A stretch of DNA of 64,000 nt from Synaphobranchus kaupii (GCA_029718625.1 CM056383.1:71696703-71760702); one strand, 5' to 3'; shown: positions 12,000-25,090, numbered from the stretch's first letter. The notes: generated by a model not told the origin, from the letters alone. A program made the numbers and translations.

Positions 12000-12290
12000 G
12001 CCTTCCTTAATGAAGGAGGAGGAGTCCCGGGCTAATGGGCTCAAATAAGTTCCTCTCCGGCGCATTGTTGTTGGATAATGGCGGTATGAGGCCCAGCTGT
12101 AAACTTGCGGACGCCATATTGTGCGTGACCTACATAATGCCGCATGTGAACCCCGTTAAACGCTAATCTTCTCCCAGAAATGCTCCTGCTTTTTTCTTTT
12201 TTTTTGTTCAGAGAGTCAATTAAGGGAGTCAGTTGTTAGGCTTGCCATTGAATTGACAAGTATTCAAGGAGTGAATGAGGGCCGGGGGTT
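12000..12290. promoter_or_regulatory. Candidate conserved noncoding block between plekhm3 and idh1
   Basis: Unique, non-repetitive sequence with TAAT/ATTA and CAATTA-type motifs and no ORF, between repetitive flanks. The call rests only on its appearance; no comparison was possible. Confidence 0.2.
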
Positions 12291-12730
12291 GGAAACTTTT
12301 AAACTTTCGTATTATTAGCAGCGGGAAAGCGCGGTTTTTTTTTTAACGTAATATAGATATTTTAGTTATCAAGTACAACGGTATTTACAATCAGGTTAAA
12401 CTCGGCTCTTCTCAATACCGTTGTTTTTGTGTTTAGCTCGGCTGCTGTACCCTTCTGCCTCCCCTTTCTTCCAAAAGGGTTTAGACACCGTGGAAGACTA
12501 TGGGCTACTACAGGGGGAATAAGACTTTTTGATTTTAATGTATTTCCTGACAATACAAAGGTGACCATGTATATTTTATATCTCCAAATATGCAGCATTA
12601 CGCCTTTGCAAAGATAATGTACAGATAAAGTAACAGCCCTTCTTTTTTTTCAGGGATCATATTGTATCCAATCAGCCAATAGGATGCTTGGTGTTTACAC
12701 CCCAAGGGTCTCTCACATTATGAATGGGTA

Positions 12731-12914
12731 GAGTATTCGGGGGGCAATTGTAACAGGGGTCAATTGTAACACAATTTTTTGTTACAATTGCCCCCAACCC
12801 TGAACACATGAAACTAGCTAGCTTGCTGGATAGAATCTCAGCTCTAGCTTGTTTCAGATTGGTGCAATTTTATGGTGTTGCAATTGCCCCGTTACAATTG
12901 CCCCCAGAATACTC
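12731..12914. mobile_element. 184-bp MITE with TA target duplication
   Basis: The terminal inverted repeat runs GAGTATTC then GGGGGCAATTGTAAC at the left, and its complement at the right (GTTACAATTGCCCCC then AGAATACTC). It is flanked by TA at 12729-12730 and 12915-12916, the signature of Tc1/mariner-type insertion. A second inverted caattgtaac pair lies inside. No coding capacity. Confidence 0.75.
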
Positions 12915-13802
12915 TATAGCCATCTGATAATGAATGGAGAACACACACGCAGTATCTGTCAGGTGTTCATCTGAGAAAAGGTAGGCTAATCAAAGACTGC
13001 GTGAAATAGCCCCCATATTGTGTTTTGCACCGACGTCTTTTCAACCAACAAAGGCCGCAGTGTTTCAAAGATTATCTGTTTTAGATTGAGACGTAGATCA
13101 TCTGACGTTGCATTGAAAACAAGATGTGAGTGTGAGGTATGTCGGCAGATACTTCTCTCCACCTCAGGCTGTTTGTGTCCCTCAGATCCCAGTCTCTTTT
13201 CTTTTTCCTGACCCCAATCCCCAACTCTCATCAGTCCCCACCTCTCTCTCTCTCTCTCTCTCTCTGTACCTCCATTCTCTCTCCAACTCCTCTTCGCTCT
13301 CAGGTTCTGTCTCTACCCCTAGTTTGTGATTGTGTCCTCCTACACTGATGACTAAATTATGATTGTGTTTAAGGGTGGCAGTGCTTTCATCTGGCCAGCG
13401 TTTTTATGTTCTCTCCTCTCCAACACAAAGGGGCCGCTACCTCTGTTAGTCTGCCTTTGATGAGGGGAGCGATTGTTGCGTCTCCATAGAAACTCCGATA
13501 GAAGCCCGTCTCGCTCTCAGCTGAAGGCAAGGTGCTCTTGCAGAGAAAGTTGCGCGGAGAGAAAAAATAAAACAACAACGCTAGGCGCTACGTGCAAACG
13601 CATGAGGATAATAATATTCCAAAATATTAATAATATGAAAATTAACCTGTTCTTTTTTAAAATTAACATCCCTCTCAGACATGTTTACAACACATTAAAC
13701 ACTATACAAACATTAATTAAACAGAGTGAGGAAAATATGTGACCAACCATGTTGTTTATGATCATGAACGGCAAAATAAATAGGCGTATACCTCAAAATG
13801 GG

Positions 13803-13804
<2 letters not shown>

Positions 13805-13850
<46 letters not shown>
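13805..13850. repeat. (AT)n microsatellite
   Basis: Perfect AT run of about 46 bp. The flanking 12.9-15.3 kb is intergenic with no recognised gene, apart from a (CT)n at 13242-13266. Confidence 0.95.
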
Positions 13851-13854
<4 letters not shown>

Positions 13855-14441
13855 CAGCATCCCCTCCTCCAGACGGGTCGTTATTAATGACAGACTACAG
13901 CATCTCGTGCCTTTGCCTATAATTTACGGTATACAGGCTACTCCCACACTACAAGTGCACCGGACGACGTTACTTGGCCGATTCCGCTGCACAAAGTGTA
14001 CCGCAGGCTACTGTGATTTCTAATAATATCCTCAGCCTTCCAGAACACAAGCGCGACCCCAAGAACAACGGACACAGGGAGCTAGACAGACGGATAAATA
14101 AATAGAGGCAGACACAAACAAATAGACCCGCGTCATGAATACGCGCTCAATGGCTCTGTCCTGGATTAACCAATGCGCCCATTCAGCGCTAATGATCCGG
14201 GCTTTCAACAGCACAGCAATCTTAGTGGAACTCGGACTGCCAAATGAGACCCGCTTCTTCCAGGCGAAATCCAATTATTGCGGGACAATGGTGGCAGCCC
14301 CTAAAAGCTTTGATACCTATTGGAACCCTTGGCCTCCATCAGGGGACCCAGTGTCTCCATTTTCCCCGGGTCTCGCTCTCGCTAAGATTAGTCGGTCGGA
14401 TTCTGTCTCTGGACCAAGAAACTCATCTGGTGAAGTGCGAG

Positions 14442-14475
14442 CACAAGTGCACGTGCGGCCGCGGGTGCACTTGTG
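14442..14475. repeat. Short perfect hairpin around a NotI-type GC core
   Basis: cacaagtgcac (14442-14452) is exactly complementary to gtgcacttgtg (14465-14475), with a 12-nt GC-rich loop containing GCGGCCGC. It may be a regulatory palindrome or chance; no terminator role is implied. Confidence 0.5.
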
Positions 14476-15329
14476 AACGTGCATCTGTACCCCCATATGG
14501 GAGCAGTAGCATGCCCTGTGGGAAAGGCAGATTTATTTATTTAAACCACCTTAATTCAGATATAGGCTACGACATACCTATGTGCAAAATTGATATATTG
14601 TAGCCATATCCTATAATGGAGCACGGGATGTCCTATTAGTCACATGATTGTTTGAGATTAAGGATGAAGTCATGACGGGGTCTTAGTTTGGGGTGTCAGT
14701 TCTTTCGCCTAAAGCCGTATGGCTAAACGTATACACGGGCAAATTTTGCAACCTCTTTTGTTTCGCTTATGAATGCAAGGAATTGGAAAATCGGCTCAAT
14801 TGGCCTGTATAAAATAGCCTATTGCTCATGTCTCATATAGACTATTGTCTTTTTTTTTTTTTGGAACATTAGCCAATATCCTATAGCCTAAAACTCTAGT
14901 GCGTTTATCGATGGTCTTTTAGCCCCATCTTGTGGTCAAACATACACACAACTGCTGACGAAAAATACGCCGTGTGTGACTATCGTAGACTGTATAAAAA
15001 TACTGTATATGTACTCGTACTACACCCTTGTGAGACAAGAAATCACTAAATCGATGCATTTCTGAGCATGAGTATGAAGTAAACCTTACAACAACAAAAA
15101 AACTGGTGAAAATATGTGCTTAAATAGTTAAATGAATTCTGAGTGTGATTCAGACCCATTCCACCACCAAATGACATTGACACACACACACTACCCAATG
15201 AGATATTAGCAAAAAATGCTGCATGAAATGTAGACAATGATTTTGATTAGTTTTTTTGTGCTAAAGTTGAAACACATCTGTCACGCCACAACAATGACTC
15301 TGTTAAAACTCAGCGAATACACAAGCATG

Positions 15330-16005
15330 CCCATTCTTCAAAAAGCTATTTATTTAAGGAGACCATCGTCACACTACAACACAGGTTATTTCAAGTGAGA
15401 CACGGTTACGTCCCCTCCCCCACCACCTTCTGGATGTGGTCACATAAGAGCCATAATGGTGCTTCATTTAGGAATGCCTTATAAAATAGCGGGGGACGGG
15501 GGGAGCAGTAGGCTCGAACCAGCAGCTCGACTGTTTTGTAAACACAGGAGGGGGTGAGACAGGTTTTTTGTGTACAGATGCAGCCCTGCTTCACGGGGGG
15601 TGGGGGGTATTCACAAAATAAATGAGGTGATGGGATACGACAGCGATAGTCCCCTGAGTCTCACGGTCACCACCAGGGAGGAGGAGAGCCAGTGCAAACG
15701 ACAGTGAAGGCAATGGGGGGGGGGGTTCCTTCAGATAGTTCCGGAACCTTTCCAGTGACGGTACGGTAAAATGAGCAGTCAGACCGTTTTTTTTTTTGGG
15801 CTTCCTTTCGAATTCAGGGCGTTTCCCTTCCGCGTTACGCAAGCTGTCCTGCAGTACGTGCACTGTACCGCAAGGGAAGGACGGGTCCGGGTTCTAACTG
15901 GAGAGCTTTCCTTTTCTGGTCAGAACGGTTCCACTCCAGTCTGATGTGAGTCGAAGATTTGGATTGAAGAGGGTTCTTTGCTGCAGGTGTGTGAGTGCAT
16001 TTTTT

Positions 16006-16049
<44 letters not shown>

Positions 16050-16102
16050 CTGCGTGTGTGTGTGAGAGAGAGAGAGAGAGTGCAAGATGTATGGAGAGGG
16101 AA
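15330..16102 (-). other. idh1: idh1 3' untranslated region
   Basis: Runs from the idh1 stop codon (16105-16103) to the first strong polyadenylation signal downstream. It contains (GA)n at 16063-16080 and (GT)n at 16009-16047 (read as CA repeats in the mRNA), plus a poly-G-type run at 15715-15725. The 3' limit is placed about 20 nt past the AATAAA and is approximate. Confidence 0.6.
15349..15354 (-). terminator. idh1: idh1 polyadenylation signal AATAAA
   Basis: Minus-strand AATAAA (plus-strand tttatt), about 750 nt beyond the idh1 stop codon. It is the first canonical hexamer seen in that direction. Confidence 0.55.
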
Positions 16103-16196
16103 TCACAGCTTGGGCTGGCTCGACAGTTTAATCTTCAGGTTCTCCGCCAGCTTGTCCAAGAATTCAAAGGTGTTCAGATAATCTGACCGTGTGACA
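16103..16196 (-). CDS. idh1: idh1 coding exon 8 (C-terminus)
   Basis: 94 nt after acceptor tttctgtccag|TGTCAC. Encodes [20 protein letters not shown], then [10 protein letters not shown] and TGA at 16105-16103. The last three residues, PKL, replace the AKL that is the peroxisomal targeting signal of human IDH1. Confidence 0.93.
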
Positions 16197-19100
16197 CTGG
16201 ACAGAAAGAAAGAGGGAGAGAGAGAGAGAGACGGGGGGGGGTGGTTGGTACAAGCCAAGAAACATTCAATTTCAAATCAAGACTTCGGAAATTGCATTGC
16301 AGTCTTACTTACAGCAGGTTCTTTCTGAACAGAATACATTTTTTTTGTATGTTGCTAAGGACAGACAGACGCACTTGGGATGTTGCCAAGGACAGACAGA
16401 CGCACATGAGATGTTGCTATGGACAGGCGGACTCACTTGGGCTGTTGCTAAGGACAGGCGGACTCACTTGGGCTGTTGCTAAGGACAGGCGGACTCACTT
16501 GGGCTGTTGCTAAAGACAGGCGGACTCACTTGAGCTGTTGCTAAGGACAGACAGACTCACTTGGGCTGTTGCTAAGGACAGACGGACTCACTTGGGCTGT
16601 TGCTAAGGACAGACGGACTCACTTGGGCTGTTGCTAAGGACAGACGGACTCACTTGAGCTGTTGCTAAGGACAGACGGACTCACTTGGGCTGTTGCTAAG
16701 GACAGACGGACTCACTTGGGCTGTTGCTAAGGACAGACGGACTCACTTGGGCTGTTGCTAAGGACAGACGGACTCACTTGAGCTGTTGCTAAGGACAGAC
16801 GGACTCACTTGGGCTGTTGCTAAGGACAGACGGACTCACTTGGGCTGTTGCTAAGGACAGACGGACTCACTTGGGCAGGCCTTTGATGCAGGCGGCCAGG
16901 TCCTTGGTCATGAATCCCGCCTCAATGGTCTCGATGCAGACGGCCTCGAGCGCCTCGGCGAAGACGCGCAGCTCGGCGTTCTTATCCAGCTCCGCCCTGT
17001 GGGCGAGGCCTCGTGTCCACGCAAAGATGGACGCTGGTGAAGGTGCAGGGGGGGGCGGAGTCAAAACCAGCTCATACACACCAATCACACGTAGCCACAG
17101 ACAACCATACAGAAAGGTCTGGTGCATACCAGGGGGTTGTGTACTGTTTTAATTAGTGTTTATTAGGCTAGGCTGGGTAAAATGTTGAGTTGGCAAGCCC
17201 TAATAAAAATATCTTATCTTATTAAACACTTATTAAACTTATCTTATAAAATCTTATTAAACACTAAAGGAGCACCAGGGGAGCCTACAGGTTCAGTAAT
17301 TATGCTTCTTTCACCTGGAATGACTTTTCAGACTGTGTGTGTGTTTAAGAGTGTGTGCGCATGTGTGTGTGTGTGTGTTCATGTGTGCGTGCGTGCAGTG
17401 TCTCACCGATGGGGTTGGTGGAGGTCTCCTTGCCCTGCTGATGTTGACGGTAATGGCGGGTCACTGTGCCGTGGGCGGCCTCAGCCTCCACAGTCCTGCC
17501 GTCGGGACAGATCAGCACGCTGGTCATCATCCCCAGTGATCCGTACCCTGCGTGGGGGAGGTTCAGAGCTCCTGTCACTCAAAGCTGTTCATTACATTAG
17601 ACTACTTGCCATTACATTACATTACAATCACGCTTTTAATACAAGACCGAACCTCAGACTCCTGTTGGAATTGCTACCCATTAGAATGTTCTGCGAGGAT
17701 GCAGAACGATTTCCAGAATGATTTATTAGATTAATTGGAGTTGAACTTTTCCTTAACTTTGGTTTTTCAAAAGAAATTATATATATATTTTTTTTAATCA
17801 AATATTACATAGCACAGTACTGTCCCTGGCTGTTATACTGTAGGTGTCCGGTGGGAATGAAAAGGATCAATGCAGACAGGTAGACCGGGCCTCTCACCCT
17901 GGGCCACGGAGTCCGACTGCACGTCCCCGTCGTAGTTCTTGCAGGCCCAGATGAAGCCGCCCTCGGATTTCATGGCCTGAGCCACCATGTCATCGATCAG
18001 CCGATGTTCGTACCAGATGTTCTTCTCCTCAAACTTAGCACGGTACTCCCTGAAGGTTAGAGAAGGTCACGGTTCTCAACTGCTCAGCAAAAGCTTGTTA
18101 TTAAGAGACCTTCCTCTGTTTCACACATAACCGGATGACAGGGGAAAGGTTTTATTAAATGAAGGGCATTAGATTACATGTACAGTCTAATCTGAACGCC
18201 TCCAAGCCGTTAAATCCATTGGTAAAGCATGACGGCTCCACTAATTTAGTGGCCAACCAGAATCAATGCTTCTGTGACATCACAGGGTTCTGATAGATTT
18301 GTTATGTTGATTAAGTCATCCCGTGTAGAGTGATGGTGGTCACCAGAGGTGGAAAGTCCAGGGATCAGAAAGTAAAAGTCCTGCCATGAACTCAGCCAGC
18401 TGATTTCACTAATTAGCTCTACCTCCTGGCTGAAGAATTGTGCCAATTAGCAAATCCAGGTTTTACTTTCTCAAACCTGGATTTTCCCATCTCTGGTGGT
18501 CACGATCATTACCATATTAGCAGTGGTCTGAGAAGCAGCTTGTTTCTGCAGAGTCATGCAGTCCATGCGAGTGGTAATTACAACACTGGCTCGGGACCAT
18601 GACTCAGCATTTCAGAGAGGCTTGAGAAATAACAAGTGTGACAACACTAGACACAACCCTCCAACAGCAGGGGAGGGCTGGCGTGTGTGCAGGTTTATGT
18701 TTCCACCAATTACCCGGGCTAAATGAGATAATTGGCTGTAAACACCAACACTGGTTCACGCTTAGATTAGATCACAGTAAGACGTTTCATACAGGGACAC
18801 AAGACCAGTCTTCGGCTGTCATTCATGCTCTTATCAAGAAATGTAGCTAAAATGTCACATGTAAATGTCAGGGTTAATTAAATAATTGAGGCCAGAAGTC
18901 GGTATGAATACCAGAAACGGATACGGCCATCCTTGCCCACCTCTGCTCAGCAGGTTTAAGCAATCGTTTAATATCGTAGAGCACGTCCTCAACACCTGAA
19001 ACGGATCCCGATTGTATTTATTTTGAACAAACCTCTTTTCACAAAAAATGGATGGCAGCATTTACCCTGATGGTGAGTGAGTGAGCGACAGAGAGAGTGA

Positions 19101-20344
19101 GAGAGAGAGAGTGCGAGTGAGTGAGAGAGATGTTTACTTCTCATAGATCTCCTGGAAGATGTCCTTGAAGCGTCCGTCGTACTTCTTGAGGATGGTGTTC
19201 TTGGTACTGAGGTAGAGGGGCCAGCCCTTGGTCAGGCCCATCTGGAAGGAGCTGTGGGCGAAGTCTCGGATGGACCGGTCCGTGTTGTACATGCCCAGAG
19301 CCACGCCCCCCGTGCCTGAGGAAACAGCCCATTGGTTCACACGCTGGCGTCAGATTTCACTCTCAGCAAGCTGTTACTTTGAGCACACTCATTCAAACGG
19401 CGCTGCAAACTGTGCCAGAGCCAGGCCATTAAGGGGAGTGTTTGTATCAAAGTTCAGAGTCTGCAATATTTGCCCAGACAAGGGGGGGGGGGGGAAGTAA
19501 AACAGGGAACTGATTCACCAGCCTGTTCTGACCAAATGGAACTGAACAGTCCTTATGCTAACATGCTAACAGTATTTCCCATCCCTGTCTTCAAGGGCCA
19601 GAAAGATTTACATCTAGTACCATGAGTGCAGCTCCTGTTCATATAACAAATAAGAGCCCTGGTAGGTATTTCACAAAGCAGGATTACGGAGTTAGCTGGA
19701 TAACTGCACTGAGTAAGAGAAGCAGGATTACTGAGTTAGCTGGATAACTGCACTGAGTAAGAGAAGCAGGATTACTGAGTTAACTGGATAACTGCACTGA
19801 ACAAGGGTTCCGGGTTTTACTCGGTGCAGTTATCCAGCTCAGTATAGCCCCCCCTGGTGGTAGGATGGGGGAAATAAACCAGCGAATCCTGTGACCAGAG
19901 AAGAATTAGGTATAAGCAAAGTGAAATGGTGTCCTGGGCTTGTGCACCTTCGAAGTCGTAGATGACGTATGTGACGGGGTCCCCGCTCTTAGGCGTGTAG
20001 GTCATCTCCACCCTCCCCGGCCCAGGTACCACAAAATCTGTAGCTTTGTACTGTGGGAGAAAAACACAAGTGTTTCGAATTGGCGCCACATAGTGCTGGG
20101 AGGCCAAATAGGTTTTCAGTGGAGCACTTCCTGGCTGGCTTTGGAAAGGAAACTCCAAATTTCAAATCTCTAAACTTTATTACTACAGCTTTATTAACAT
20201 GGATAGTGCCTTAGATCATGGCCCTGTTAGAGATGCGCAAGGTGTTTCTGATAAGGGAAGATATAAATACAGACTAGTAGTCTGAGGGCTTTGACGTAAT
20301 TATACAATGCATTGCATGGTATCCACAAACTGAATGACTGCATC

Positions 20345-20385
<41 letters not shown>

Positions 20386-23300
20386 CATACACTCTCTCTC
20401 TTCAGAGTAAAACAGTACGACAGAAAGAGAAAGAGTGAGATGTACCTGGTCTCTGGGGGCTTGTCAGACACACTCTTCAGAACGCACACCCTCTTCAGGA
20501 GTCAGGACATACAGACACACACATTTCTTCAGAACACACACACATACTCGCTTCAGGGTAAAATGGTACTAGGAAAGAGCCAGAGAACCTGGTCTCTGTG
20601 GGCTTGTCGGACACACACACTCTTCAGAACACAAACTCTCTTCAGGAGTCAGGACACACAGACACACACATTTCTTCAGGACACACAGACACACACATTT
20701 CTTCAGGACACACATACACTCTCTTCAGGTAAAAACAGTGCTAGAGAAAGAGCGAGAGACAGCGAGGCGTACCTGGTCCCCGTGGGCGTGTCGGCCGATG
20801 ATGATTGGCTTAACCCAGCCGCTCACCAGGCGCGGGATGTTCTTGCAGACGATGGCCTCGCGGAACACGGTGCCGCCCAGGATGTTCCGGATGGTTCCGT
20901 TGGGCGACTTCCACATCTGCTTCAGGCCGAACTCCTCCACGCGATTCTCGTCGGGCGTGATGGTGGCGCACTTTATGCCCACGCTGTAGCGCCGCACGGC
21001 CTCGGCCGCCTCCACCGTCACCCGGTCGTCCGTGGCGTCGCGGTTCTCCATGCCCAGGTCAAAGCTGCCGCGGGGGGCGGCGAAACGAATATAGACATTA
21101 TCATAACATAACCGCGGAGAGTACCCTGTGCACAGCAGTGCTATTCTCCGGGGTGCTAAAGGGTTTTTTTATATTTACTATGTAGTAAAAGTATTATTAA
21201 AACTAATAAAGTGAGCGTCTTTCTACATCCTCCTGGAGGGCGCCAGAGTTTTACATTTTTGTTTTGCATAAGATATTAGGTACGGGGCGTTTGGTTGAAA
21301 TTATTTAAACCTTTGCAGTTGGGAATGCTGGGTTATTAAACATTGAAATGGCTCATTATAAACTCCATTCTGCTCTTAATAATACATGCAGTGACCTGCA
21401 AAATGATCCACATCCACAGATTACAGACAGAGAAAGAAAGGCTGCAGAAAATCAAGGTAATGAGCTGCTGAGAAAAATACTTTTTCACTAAGAAATATAA
21501 ATAATATTACACTTTATTATGAAGAATATATATTTATTTTTTTAAATAATAAAAGTCCTATGCAAATAGAGGACATTTGTCCTTTCAAATGTTTGAATAT
21601 ACCCATCCATTAACATATTTGCATAACCAGGCCATATTTGCATAACAATGCCATGTCAGCCTCCATGTGCACTTCTCCCTTATGATCCACGTAGGTCTGA
21701 CTGATATGACATTCCTCTTTTGCAACAATGACCTGGAGTAAACCTGGGACCGGAATGGGTTTACTGCAGGGGAAGAGTAGGTAAACCACAGCTAGGCACA
21801 GATTGGAATCCAACCAGGAAGGTGGTGTAATATCAGAACTTCTGGCGAAATGTTTGCACACGTGTTAAATATCTAACGCCCAAAGCGGTTTCCCCGTCTA
21901 CGGTCACCAAATCACGGGAGACTTTGACCTCTCTGGCATCTCAAGTTCACGTCATGTTGCACATATTCAGGAAATGTGTGTCAAACACAACTATGGAATA
22001 TTAACTTGGAGAGCACAACTTTATCAAATTTAGGTCACTGCAGTGCATGGACAAAAATATCAGTAGTACAAGTGACTACTGTACTCTCACTACAATTATA
22101 GAAGGACCTCTCAAATAGAAAAGATTTGGGTAGTGAGATTAAAAAAATAAAAAAAAGCTAAAAATGATAACATTTTTTACCATTTTAACATATTAATTAT
22201 TATTTAAATGCAATAAATGAATGTTATTGTAACACCTTAAGAAATACGTCTCTGACTTGTTTGATGCACATGAAGTAATGTCCAAATACAAGATGAAGAT
22301 CACATCAATTCAGGTATTTAGGCCTAAATCAGGAGTAAACATGATAGATAAAAGAACAAAGATACCATGTTTTAGTCTTGGTAGCCCCTACTGGTTCAGT
22401 CATGGTCATTGTACTGCACTAGCCATGATGAATAATGGCTTACGATCAGCTCTGTGAGGGAGCGGCCTAGTACACAGTACCCCCGGTCAACCTTTCACCC
22501 GTTTCCTCCCCTCCCCCCACTGCTTCAACAAAATGGAGGCTTGTGCATTCACTCCTGAACATGGTCCAGAATGTATAAATGTGAAGGAAATTCAGCAGCA
22601 ATAAGAGCTGTCGCTCCTGCCCACCTCAGTAGACAATGGACAGATGTGCAACAGCTTCATAAGTGTGTGACTGGTGCTGACATTAGCGTAGCCTAGAGAA
22701 GCCCACTGTTCTCGGATTCTGCACAGATTCCAAGGAGCGATGCACATAACCCCCCCCCCCCCCCCGCCCCCCGACCTTGGTGACCTCTGACCACAAACTG
22801 CATTCTGATACCGTCTCCCTGGAAACATGACAAAGGTCCCTAAGACCAAGAGCGTTGCAGAAACGCAGTGAGACTCACTGGGTCAATCGCAGCGGGCTGA
22901 TCAGGAGTTTAAACCTGATCGGTTAAACCCATAGACCACATAACTGCATTACAACTGGAACAGCCATCCAAATAAGGATTAGCCATTCCAGCTGTAAAGC
23001 AGTTCTGTGGTCTAGAGGTTTAAACCCGAGGTTTAAACTCCAGCTAAGCACACTGCAATTGACCCATTTAGTTTTGGCAGATACTACCAGACTGAGAATG
23101 TTACTCGCACAGCGGGGAACCCCACCCTACACTTTGAGATTTGATGGAAGCTTTGCACCGGCGAGAGCTAAGCGGTCACTCTCTCCTCACCATTCTAAAT
23201 AGTTTTCAGATCCACAAGAGATGCATGTAAAAATGTATGTAAATAAGTCGTTATCGATTTATTTTTAGAGTATCGGTTTTGCGGCAGAGACTGTTGTGTT

Positions 23301-25090
23301 AAGAATAAATAAAACTAAATAAAAAATAAAATTAAAAAAAACACTCCCACGTACTGTATATTGCAAGTGTATTACTGCCAGTACATGGTGTGTGGGTGTG
23401 CGGGTGTGTGGGTGTGCCGGTGTGCGTTTTCTTATTCTTAGAATAGTTTTTACCTGTGATCTAATGAATACTTAGGTGGGCAAAGGCTCTCATTTAGAGA
23501 CTGAAGTTTAAGCAATTAATGTAAAATGTTCTTTTTTTTTTTTTTTAAAAAGCATGAAAAAGGGTGACACCAAGACCACTAGGAGATAACATGTGACCTG
23601 ATGGACCAATAATTGGTGGCAAGGGTTTACATTATTCTGCCGGTTCACAGTCCAAAGTTCTGACAATTCCAGAGTGGGAAAGCCAGCACATGCACATGAT
23701 AGCCCAGGACATTGCTGAGGACATTACTTTAGTAATGAAACATAGCAGGGCACTCATGTTAGTCATTACATGATAGTAAGTGACAGTACCCCCATCCTGA
23801 AGTGATTACTGGAGCCCCAAATGTTATGCTGGTTGCTGGTTTTCATTTTGACAGTGGTTAAGTTATATGCCTAATGAACTGTTAGTGAAAAAGTTATGAG
23901 GACATTATAACATCATGCCTGATTTTGTAAGACCTGTAGCATGTGCAAAACCAATAGCATGAACAATCATTGGTTGTGTTATTAGTTTGTATTCTATTCT
24001 AGTACGTATGCGTATCCTAAAAGGTTTTGCAAATGCTTAAAGTCTTAGTGTTTTCTGAAAGAAGCATATTCTGGTACTGTTGTGTCTCATAATTTACTTA
24101 TTTTTTTAAAGGAGACCAGACAGTCCACCCACCTTATGCACCTTTTTACTTTATTTTACTGGGGGGGGTGTATATAGGGTTAATTTCAGTCGCTTATTTT
24201 CACTCCTTGCACCCTTTCCTCGCGTCCTTTCCTTGCTCCTTAGCTCCGCCCAACAGAGGACGCAAGGAAAGGATGCAAGGATCAGATACGAGGATGGAGG
24301 AAATGAGGCAATATGCATTAGGCAAATGGAACGTCCTTGCTCAATCAAGCGTCAGCATCATATTATGCTCACATGCTTAACTATAATGCTTTTTAGCTTA
24401 TTTTTTCATGAATAAACAGTGCTTTTGTTAGTTATAAAGAATGAGTGTCATTATGGATTAGCGCTTTATAATAAATGGAAAGGAACGGTAAAATTGCATT
24501 TGTGTAGGTGTGTGCCTGCGACATGGCAGATGTGAAGAGTGGTGGATAAACACGACACGCATTCCAAGAAAAGGCTTCCACAAAGGCTACACTTGTGCTT
24601 CCTCACTGAAGCATCCTCCGGGAGCCTCCTCATCCCCCACTCCTCACTCCTCCGCGGAGCATTTAGCGGTTTGGAATGTCCTTAAAGACGGCGAACCGCG
24701 ACCGATTTCCGGGTCAGGCGAGGAGGAGAAGAGGACGGATAAAATAAGTGATTGGAATCCACCCATAGAAAGTAGAAATCACAATACAGGAAGTGCCACA
24801 GCAAGGAAATGACCCCTGACCTCACAGGGGGAGAAACATCAATAAAACCTCAAACTCAGATCTCAAAGGAAGGAGGAAAAAGCAGTGGTGCCATTTAACA
24901 AAATTGTCGTGGTGTAGTAATGTTTTCACCAGGTCAGGTGTAGTCATGTTTTCACCAGGTCAGGTATAGTCATGTTTTCGCCAGGTGAGGTATAGTCTAT
25001 ACCATGTGTATACCACAGCACGCCACTGCTGTTTACCCCGAGGTACTTCCCCCTCCACTACCCATTTTCCTGGGGGAAACCCTGCATATA

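Noticed and set aside
20440..21111. 223-codon plus-strand ORF
   Set aside because: Antisense of idh1 exon 2 extended through the repetitive intron; no independent support.
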